This document shows, in pieces, positions 56,476 through 64,000 of a stretch of DNA of 64,000 nt. Location of the stretch: the NCBI GenBank assembly GCA_012274445.1, contig JAAROD010000033.1, positions 868,001-932,000 on the forward strand. Reading direction: 5' to 3'. The notes below the pieces were generated by a model, which was not told the DNA's origin, made no database searches, and was given only the letters and a program-made list of their open reading frames with translations. The stretch comes from Sclerotiophoma versabilis (taxonomy: Eukaryota > Ascomycota > Dothideomycetes > Pleosporales > Didymellaceae). How positions within the stretch are numbered: position 1 is the first letter of the stretch; every line of letters starts with the position of its first letter. The position numbers and the translations under genes are program-made.

Positions 56476-57878
56476 TTACAACTCATCCTTGGCAGCGGAA
56501 GATGCCTTGGATGCCTTAGCGCTGGCAGAGCTGGCGGAGGAACCGGCGGCGTCGTAACCAGACTGAGCAGACTTGGAGGCAGCCTTGGCAGCGCTCTGGG
56601 CGGACTTGGACGCATCAGCGGAAGCGGAAGCAGCTGACTTGGAAATTGAGGACGAAGATGAAGAAGCAGCCTTAGCAGCTGCGCCAGTGGCGGACTTGAC
56701 CTGGCCGGTGGCCGAGCTGGCAGAAGCGGCAGCGACCTTGGAAGCAGAACTGGCGGAGGCGGCGGCAGCATCAGTGGCAATGCCGAACTGCTGCTTGACC
56801 AAGTTGGTGTAGTAAGCGAAGCCATCAGTGGCCTGAGCAGCAGCGCTGTTGGCGTTCGAGGTGGCAGCGCCGTAGGCAGAGGCAGCAGTAGCGGAAGCAG
56901 AGTCACCGTAGAGACGGGCACGGTGCTTGCGAGCAAGAGCAATCAGTTCATTGCGCTTGGAGCCTTGGGGAACCTTGATGCCGTTCTTGTCGGCCCACTC
57001 CTTGATCTGAGAGTCGGACCACGAGTCAAGGAGAGCATCGCTCAAACTCTGCTGAGCAGCGGCAGCCGACGAGGAGACCTGAGCGTAAACGCCTTGGGCG
57101 TTCTGACTTGCAAGGCGAGACTGGCGACGAAGGCTAGCAATGAGAGAGTCACGGGTTGATGGCTGAGGAACGTTGTAGCCTCGCTCGTCAAACCATGCCT
57201 TTAGGTCAGAATCAGACCAGGAAGCGTAGAGCCAGTCACCGGGGTAGTTGGCAGACTCAGAAGCCTTATCAGCAACAGACTGGTAGTTCTCACGGACGGA
57301 CTTCAGAAGAGAGTCACGCTGGCGGGGCTGGGGAACGGGAATGCCGTGCTTGTCGGCGAAAGCCTTAAGTTGGGAGTCGGTCCAGCTGCAAGGTGTTAGT
57401 GTGAGCCGCCAATGAACCAGTCGTGTGATGCTTACGAGTCGAAGATCCAGTCCTTAACGCTACCATACGCCTGGTTGGCAGAGTCTTCGGTCTCGTACCA
57501 GTAGGCCTTAACCTGCTCCGCGAGACTCTTTGCGTCGTTCTCGGTTCCCTTCTTCGCCTGTTGGCCGCGAGCAGTCAGGTAGTTCTGGAGAGACTTGGCG
57601 TCCCATGATGTATAGGGGTTGACAATCTTGTCATTCCAGTTGTCGGCGACGGTCTTCTGGAGGTTCTTGCGGTCTGAAGGGCTGGGGTGAGGAATGTTGT
57701 TGTCTGACAGCCAGCGCTCAAGCTCCGTCTCGTGCCACTTGTCGTACACTGCTTAACGGCGTCAGTAGCATTAAAGAGGGGAATTATCAGGCTACGTACC
57801 AGACTTGCCGAACCAGCTGTTTGCTGTGGCCTGAGCAGCCAAAGCCACCACCAGGGTGGATGCAAGGGAGAACCTCAT
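56476..57878 (-). CDS. Ish1/Msc1-family stress-response protein with KDEL signal
   Basis: Model complement(join(56476..57385,57436..57748,57801..57878)) within one base at the first donor (57800); 433 residues. It starts with a signal peptide (MRFSLASTLVVALAAQATA). Several Ish1/Msc1 repeats of about 35 residues follow, each with W-S/T-D/E-x2-L/I...F/W-D...G/N-I/Y-x-V/H-P-x-P and an R-x-S/N-L core: KWHETELERWLSDNNIPHPS, WDAKSLQNYLTARGQQ, WTDSQLKAFADKHGIPVPQP, WSDSDLKAWFDERGYNVPQP and WSDSQIKEWADKNGIKVPQG. The C-terminal third is Ala/Ser/Lys-rich low complexity. The last four residues are KDEL, the ER-lumen retrieval signal. Fission yeast Ish1 is at the nuclear envelope and stress-induced; yeast Msc1 affects meiotic recombination. 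The KDEL places this one in the ER/nuclear envelope lumen. Confidence 0.9.
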
Positions 57879-58677
57879 GTTGGATGGTCAATCAGTTCTC
57901 TCAGGTAACGTAGATGAGGAGATTGATGAAGGGATGCTGTTATTAGGGAGGGCAGCGGTGAGGGTTGAAGTTTGGTTGTGGGAAGGCGTGGCAGCTTTAA
58001 GAGGGGAGCACAATGGGCTGGCGAGCACCGTGCGGTGACGTACGTTGCCTGTCACATCTAGCGCGCAAACAAGGTCAAGCTCACCTGCTCTCCCAACCAA
58101 TGGTACAGGCTTACCGTCCTATCACAGACGCGGACATCACGCTCTTCTTTGCAAAAATTGTGGAATCGCTTTCACGAGCTAGACCCTGCTCGCACCATAC
58201 TAGTGGAGCGAAGGATGACGATCCGCGGCTTGACATCAATCTCCACATACTCTGAAAAGCAGTGATGCTGTGGCCCCATCGTTCTATCATCGTCTAGTCT
58301 ATCTTGCGGGCTGCAACGTATTGTTATGGCATTTTGAAGTCTGCATCACGATCGCGCTCTGTGGGGAAAGCCGCTGATGTCATGCGATCCGTGCTGAAGC
58401 TATGGCCTTTGGGCCAGAACACACGACGGTGAGAGACAAGGCGAGTGTTGCACGAAAGACAGGCGTTGAGGTCTGACTGCATACTTGCTGGGCACTGTGT
58501 CGAATCGCATTTGCAGCGGAGGTAGCACGCGATCAGGAGTGAGGTGCGAGTTTACCTCCAACGTGGAGACACAATAGATGCATTGCTTGATTGATTTCAT
58601 ACTAACGCCTTTCTTGCACAAGTATATTCGTACAGTGCCATTGATTTGGACGTCTTCGGCTTGATAATTGAGCCTCC
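57879..58677. other. Intergenic, about 800 bases
   Basis: Promoter side of the Ish1/Msc1 gene and 3' side of the next minus-strand gene. Short frames not supported. Confidence 0.4.
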
Positions 58678-59279
58678 TCACGCCTCACGATCCCGTCCGC
58701 CTTGGCCTGCAATGTGTCAGCCAGTTGCTTCGTTCTATCAATACGTACTTATGACTTACCAGACCAGAAGCTCTTCGGTACCTTGTCCTTCTCCGCATCC
58801 TCGTTACTGACCTGCTCATGTGCCTTCTCAGCCCTCTGTTCCATCTCCTTGTTGTGCTGCTTCACCTCCTTGCTGTCCGTCGCAGGGGGATTCTCGTTCA
58901 GAATCTTGGGCCGAGCACCGTTGACTGACTTACCGTCGCCTGAACCAGTCTTTGAAGCCCCGTCGTTCGACTGGCTCTGCTGTCCTGGCTTCGATTCGGA
59001 CGATGATGACGATGACTTGCCGGACGATGAGTTGGAGTCTTCGTTGGGTGACGAGGAGGACTGGCCGCGTGCGACCTTTGGTGGTGGTGGACCTGGGTGC
59101 TCAATATTCTCGCTGGGGTTCTGTCCTTGTTGTTGCGGCTTCTCGCCAGCTGGGTTGCCTTCGCCGGAGCCGTAGTCCTGCGTAGCGAAGCGGACCTGAG
59201 GGCGCGCAAAGAACGCTGGGCGGACAGCTGCTGGGCGAGCTGCCGAGCGCAGAAGAAATGCTGATCGTAGGAAAGGCAT
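58678..59279 (-). CDS. Small mitochondrial-type protein, 182 residues
   Basis: Model complement(join(58678..58706,58760..59279)). The N-terminus MPFLRSAFLLRSAARPAAVR is a clear mitochondrial presequence (Arg/Ala/Leu/Phe, no acids). The middle is a Ser/Gly/Gln/Pro-rich disordered region. A conserved-looking helix ESKEVKQHNKEMEQRAEKAH (first residues approximate) precedes SNEDAEKDKVPKSFWSGQGG. The donor G|GTAAGT interrupts the Gly codon after FWS; exon 2 adds QGGRDREA. Without splicing, translation would stop two codons later. I know similar short fungal mitochondrial proteins with the tail KxFWSGQGG but no assigned function. Confidence 0.7.
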
Positions 59280-59672
59280 GTTGTGTGTTCAATTGGTTGA
59301 TGGGAAGTAACAGAAGTGAAGATGTTTGGTAGGTAGCTGAAAGTCAAGCTCACGTTGTTTAGCCACAAAGAGCTACGGCGCCTGTGACATCATCATGAAC
59401 AGCGATCTCCGCGCACCAGACCGCCAACGTCACTCAGGTTTCACGAAAAGAGAATGACTCTGTCGATCTTGCGTGCTCGTCTTCTTTGAATGTTTGGATA
59501 GATCGTCTAAAGAGGATAAATGAAGGGTATCGCATGCACGCTTGATTCTAATCTCACAACCAACTCCATCCAAAGCAACCCAGCAATATGTCCAAAATGC
59601 TCCGTATGCACCTTCGCTAAAATGCAAAGCGATCAAGATATACAAGACAGAAGTAATATCGAAAGTATGTGT
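59280..59672. other. Intergenic
   Basis: Promoter of the small mitochondrial protein gene and 3' flank of the RBR ligase gene. Nothing recognised. Confidence 0.4.
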
Positions 59673-61814
59673 TCAATCGATGCCAATCATTGTCCCATCG
59701 CATCTCCAGTCGTCGACTTCTACGCCCTCCGCTTGCGTGTTGGTTGCTTCAGGGTCGATCTTGACGTGACTAAGCCAGGTTCCTACTCTGTTGGCACCGC
59801 GCTTTGATCCATCAAGAGACAAGCCTGCCATAGCAGACGAAGGTGCTTCCGCTGGTACATGTCGAGCAATAGGGACCGGAGCTGGGGCTTCGCGCACAAC
59901 GCGGCGGCTAGTAGAATAAGACGGGCGAGGAGCAGGCACTTGCAACGGTCTGTGGGCGGCAGAGGTAATAACAGGGCGGACCTGGTAAGAATTGTTCATG
60001 TGATGTCCGCCAGAGTTACCAAGACCATAAACTTCGACGTTTGCGATATCACCGCGGTTGAGACTCGACGCGGCGATGTTGGGAGGATATAGATGGCGCT
60101 GAGATTGTAGGTGAGCTGCTAAAGCTCCGTCTGTACGGTCTCGAGGGCGATCGCGTTCGCCGTGATGTCGAGTGCGGCTGGTACGTGTGCTGGATCGGCG
60201 GGCCAGGGGAAGAGAAGGCTCCTCGGTAATCTCAATGACCTCCACGCCGTTGTCGTGCCTACTGTAGGGTACACGCACTTCGTCGAGGCGGTCCTCATCT
60301 GGTATGTGTGAGTAGTCGAACCAGGGGCAGTTACAAGTCTTCCAGGGCAATGCGCAAACCATGCAGAACTGCGCGTTGCAACGGCTGCAGAATGTCAGTA
60401 GAAGCATAGCACGTAACACCGAAACTAAACCTACCAAGTCATGTGGTTGCATCCCTCCTTGAGCTCAACCACAGCCTTACAGTTGTAGCACCTCTGCCAA
60501 CCCTTCTCCTTCGCCATCTGTACCAGGCGCTTGGTCTCTTCGTCCTTTGGACATTCCCTCCTTGTGTGGTACTTGCTGTTGCATAGGACACATACTTTGG
60601 TGTTACATCGACCACAACGGGCGTATTTTCTTCCAGTGATGGAGTCAACGCGAATCTTACTAGGTTTGATCCAATCACCGCACCCTTTGGCAGGGCAGTA
60701 GAGATTCTTGGTAGCCGTATACTCCTCAAACTTCTGGTTCCAGAGCCTCTTGAACTTGTCGTCGAACAAGCGATCAACATGCTTCAATGGGATATGCTCT
60801 TTAGTGCAGCAGCGTGGAGGCATGTGCTGACGGTCTTTAACAGAGAGACTGAATTGACGCTTTAAGCATGAGTGACACATGCGGTGGCCACAGGCGAGCT
60901 TTGCTGTTTTGTTGACAGGAATGTCGTTCATACAAACAAGACAATCAACCCTAGTGTATAATTAGTAAAGTATACGATATGCCAACAGGACGAGTCTACC
61001 TTTGAACTTCCTTAATGGGAGGCGAGCGCGGCCCTGCTCTGAAGAAAGTTGCGAAGATGCCTCCAGAATTCCTTCGCGTGGTCTGCTCTCTGGATGAATA
61101 CGACCTTACAACGGGGGAAGCGGCGGGAACGGCTGATAGTTTGACGACACTTGGACGTCGAATTAGTCTTGTCGGCAAGTATCTGCTGCTTGGCTCTCGC
61201 GCAGAGGCGCTTCTGGTTCTGGTGAGCACGCTGCCGCTGTATGATGATATAAGATGGACCTACCTGCTCAGTTTTGGTTCTTCAACACGTCGCGAAGAAC
61301 CGGAGCCGGACCGAGGTGTATACGCAGTTCGACTTGAGGACCCGCCTTCATCACTTCTCTTACGCCCCGAAGACCTCCTAACCTCGCTCGACTTTGACCG
61401 GCCATACACATGGTCCTCGTCCCTATTAACTTCGGTCACTTCCCTCTTCTTCTTCGTCTTGCGCGTGCCATCTCGCCTCAGTTCTCGGTGGCTGCTGCGA
61501 GGGGTCTTTACACTCTCAGCCCGAACCTCCTGTGCCATACGATCTGGGTCACGATATCGATCGCTCTCAGGCCTTGAGTAGTAACTAGCCCTCTGCGCTC
61601 TGAGGTCATCTATATCGATTGCCGCCTCTCGCCGGGCCTCCTCTGCTCGTCGTCGTTCCCTGCGCTCTCGCTTGGCTGCGTACTCGTCGTCGTCGTAGTC
61701 GCGACTCCGGTGGCGGCGATGATGTCTGTTTTCTCGATCGTCTCGCGAATATTCGTCGGCGTATTGGTATCGTGTGCCTGCCTCATCGCGATTCCTGGCC
61801 ATACCCGGCAACAT
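59673..61814 (-). CDS. RBR-type (RING-IBR-RING) E3 ubiquitin ligase
   Basis: Model complement(join(59673..60384,60435..60950,61000..61236,61264..61814)), 671 residues. The start is the ATG at 61814; a second in-frame ATG at 61802 (MARNRDEAGTRYQYADEYSR) may be the real one. The N-terminal 180 residues are rich in Arg/Asp/Glu/Ser, probably disordered. RING1 begins CLVCMNDIPVNKTAKLACGH, continues MCHSCLKRQF, and is split from the first region by an intron just before VDC. The IBR holds YCPAKGCGDWIKPS, CGRCNTKVCVLC and CPKDEE. RING2 spans CYNCKAVVELKEGCNHMTCR and CNAQFCMVCALPWKTCNCPW; its Cys in HMTCRC is completed by the last intron. The Cys in NHMTC is the expected thioester-forming residue. 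The C-terminal 200 residues are again low complexity. The first intron's 3' border (26-base short form) is uncertain; the alternative acceptor is 12 bases downstream. Confidence 0.88.
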
Positions 61815-62450
61815 GCAGGGTTATATCGCGGACCCGACAACGCCAGCCTACAAAGTCACAGGTTCTGGTAGACCTCAGGCAGACGTGCAGGCGGACGTGC
61901 AGGAGAGGGGTTGGGTGGGTGTGTCTGCGGGCGTGATTGACGAACAGCCACCTGCAGGCAGGTCGAGCGTGCCCAAGCGTGCATCAGACGAACCGCACAC
62001 TCCAACCAGCGACCGCCGCGTTGGGCGGTGAAGCGCGAAAGAGAGCAGCGTGGACCCGCCGGTGCCTTCCCAGCCGCCCGCTCTCAGGGTTTCGCTAAAG
62101 GATAAGATTCGTCTAGCGGCGGCAGGGGTGCCGTTGGGTGCATGTCAGGTGTCAACGTGATGGCTGCCAGCTGTTTGGGTGCAGACAACAGGTGATAAAG
62201 AGACATGTCGCCTGGCAAACAGCAGAAGGTATATTGTTGGGTGTGCCTGCAGGAAGTGCCACCAATCGTGGAACAAGCGGCAAACTTGACGCAGGGTGCT
62301 AAGTATTCGTTAGACTTTGTCGCACTGCCCCATTTGGGCTGCAAGCTGAAATGCGACCTGCTGAGTCGAGCCGAGTCGCAACAGAGATGCAGAGGGTTTA
62401 TTGCATATTTGCTGAGGTGTGACAGTGCCCGAAATGACAATTGCCGTCCT
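61815..62450. other. Intergenic between RBR ligase and zinc transporter
   Basis: About 640 bases, holding the RBR gene's promoter and the transporter's 3' end. An imperfect repeat (GGCAGACGTGCAGGCGGACGTGCAGG near 61877, written only in part here: CAGACGTGCAGG / CGGACGTGCAGG) is visible. No gene. Confidence 0.4.
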
Positions 62451-63948
62451 TCAGTCCTTCTCGAGCGTAACCTGGGTAGAAACCTCCCACTTCTGTCCTC
62501 CACTGCCGTAGCTGCCACCCAACCGATTCCGTACCATGCTGCCGATTCGGTCACGCAGACGTCCTATCTCATCTATGTTGCGTACTCGAACCTTCAAGTT
62601 TGCCTGAGATAGTCCGTAGTGTACCTGCCAAAACTTTGCCTCTTCGACCGCGCTCACAGCTGGGTCCGTTTCGATGTCGTACATGACATCGGATACTCCT
62701 GGACCCGAATAGGACATCAGCAGCATCTTGCCCAGTGTCCATCCTTGAATCCATCCCAGTGCGACCATGCAGATTGCGACAGAAAATGACAAAGTGCGGT
62801 CTAGCCATACATACATCTGTATGCTCAGTAGAGGAAGGAGTAGCAGCAAGGTCGAACAAGACAAGGTGAGAAAATGAGAAGGGTTGCTCAGGAGTGAGGG
62901 TAGATTCGCAATCGCGCCCAGTCTCATTACTTTGCCGATGCGAGCATGGTTCTTCAGCAAGATAGCCGAGACGAGCGTTGAAACAATACCGCTCAGAGCC
63001 GCAAGGTCGATACTGCCAGGAGAGACTCGCTCATGTGCGTCCGCATGGTGCGCGGTGTGTCCGCCCGAGTTCTCTAGAGCATGCGTCAGACCGTGGGATA
63101 TGAGATCCAGACCCATGAACAAAAGTCCAACAGACATCCCCAGTCCTGCGATAACTTCGAGGCGCTCGAATCCAAATGGATGGCGAATACTGGAGCGCTT
63201 CCAGACCTCGAAGTTTGAACCCACGTCGACCGCAACGCACAGGAAAGCGCCGATTGCATCGTAGAATATAAGACGAGACAGCACCGTCAGTGCCAGAGAC
63301 TCGTGAGAGCCCCATTGTACCAGTCCTGCCACGATTAGATGACCGAAACACCAGGCTAGCCGCAGCTTTTGGTCCTTTGACATGGATGTTCGATACTCCA
63401 TAAAAGTTGGAATCGGTAAAGATGCAGGAAGCTGGAGAGGGGCGCGAGGTGCTGGCTCAAGGAAGATCTGATGGGATACGCTGCTATGCTTGTACTTGTG
63501 TCCTCGTCTTCTACCAACATCCTACACTAATCAGTAAGGGCTCAAGCATCTGAGGAGGCTGTCTCACATTCTGCTTTGGCCGGCCTGGCTGGTAGGTGAC
63601 CGACTGGAAGTTGAACGGGTTGCGCGCATTCTCTGTGCCGCTCATCGGAGGCGTATCCACGTCAGTGCCGCTCATGGCGCTGGCGGGGGTATACGGGAAG
63701 GTTGCGCTTGCTGGTGTATACAGAGCTGTGGGCGTTGCGCGCTGCGAGACAGAGTCGCTGGGCCCCAGAGTCGCATACTGCTTGGACGGGAAGGTCGCAG
63801 ACAGTGGAGAGAGCGCATTCGAGTCAAATCCTAGCCTTCCGGCGGACAGCTCGCCTTCAAATCCAAGTCCAGCGGGCGGCTGCGGCGCATCTTCATCAGG
63901 AGGCGGCGTTGGCGTCCGCGGTGGGAGCGGAATTCCAGTCGAAGCCAT
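62451..63948 (-). CDS. Cation diffusion facilitator, Zrg17-like zinc transporter
   Basis: Model complement(join(62451..63521,63568..63948)), 483 residues. The first 127 residues are Pro/Ser/Thr-rich cytosolic linker (PLPPRTPTPPPDEDAPQPPA). The 46-base intron (GTGAGA...CTGAT...GTGTAG) lies just before the conserved GRRRGHKYKHSSVSHQIFLE and LPASLPIPTFMEY. At least five hydrophobic segments follow, including LAWCFGHLIVAGLVQW, LIFYDAIGAFLCVAVDVGSN, LEVIAGLGMSVGLLFMGLDL, SIDLAALSGIVSTLVSAILL and FLTLSCSTLLLLLPLLSIQM. A His-rich loop (HTAHHADAH) lies between. In yeast Zrg17 pairs with Msc2 to carry zinc into the ER; the intact HPFGFERLEV block matches the CDF fold. The C-terminal about 90 residues form the cytosolic domain. 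Confidence 0.85.
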
Positions 63949-64000
63949 AGCAGCTGCTCAATGTGCGACGGCTGAAAGGACGGTGGGTTCAGAGATGACA

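Noticed and set aside
56573..56942. Ala- and Leu-rich frames opposite the Ala/Ser tail of the Ish1/Msc1 gene
   Set aside because: Low-complexity shadows of the sense strand.
1..64000. Intact transposable element, long terminal repeat or secondary-metabolite backbone gene
   Set aside because: No transposase, reverse transcriptase, integrase, polyketide synthase, NRPS or terpene synthase sequence was recognised; the FAS pair has the features of primary metabolism.

Overview
The window is from the nuclear genome of a filamentous ascomycete, most likely a Dothideomycete close to Pleosporales. The signs are short spliceosomal introns (about 45-110 bases, GT...AG, often with a CTAAC/CTGAC-like branch site), head-to-head type I fatty acid synthase genes, fungal forms of Rpc31, Tfc6, Ish1/Msc1, Zrg17-like zinc transporter and ETF-QO, and fungus-specific small protein families. 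No bacterial operon structure, rRNA, CRISPR array or intact transposon was seen. Exon joins were worked out by hand from splice motifs and frame continuity; there is no transcript evidence.

Layout. 1-7.8 kb: a degraded C2H2 zinc-finger relic (1118-1559), an HSM3-like proteasome chaperone/mismatch-repair gene (minus), RNA polymerase III subunit Rpc31 (plus), then a gene-poor stretch with decayed coding sequence. 7.8-13 kb: small lineage-specific genes of 69-159 residues. 14.7-17.7 kb: an FAD-dependent aromatic-type monooxygenase followed by an Old Yellow Enzyme. 17.7-21.6 kb: a graveyard holding at least two pseudogenes with in-frame TAA/TAG stops. 21.7-35.0 kb: FAS2 (minus) and FAS1 (plus) sharing one divergent promoter. 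35.3-36.8 kb: a secreted Ala/Gln-rich repeat protein. 38.2-42.4 kb: mitochondrial ETF-QO and an SR-type splicing factor with a 6-base microexon. 43.4-48.2 kb: another pseudogene, a small coiled-coil protein and two tandem paralogues of a fungus-specific family. 49.1-51.3 kb: an alpha/beta hydrolase and small genes. 51.9 kb: a tRNA-His-like relic. 52.5-64 kb: Tfc6 (TFIIIC), a SET-domain protein, an Ish1/Msc1 protein ending in KDEL, a small mitochondrial protein, an RBR ubiquitin ligase and a Zrg17-like zinc transporter.

How the genes relate. FAS1 and FAS2 encode the two subunits of the cytosolic alpha6-beta6 fatty acid synthase and probably share regulation through the 1.37 kb between them. 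Rpc31 and Tfc6 are both RNA polymerase III machinery but lie about 47 kb apart. The monooxygenase and Old Yellow Enzyme could form a two-step redox pair; no backbone synthase of a secondary-metabolite cluster lies beside them. The rest is unrelated housekeeping.

The recurring theme of the hunt is gene decay: at least four clearly protein-like relics are broken by stops of the TAA/TAG/TGA kind expected from C-to-T change, so repeat-induced point mutation (RIP) or ordinary decay is a hypothesis to test. I found no convincing new multi-gene system. The best candidates for undescribed biology are the exon-duplicated repeat protein with Kex2-type sites, the tandem fungus-specific family, and several two-exon small genes with no contiguous ORF of 60 codons or whose coding sequence is only completed by splicing.
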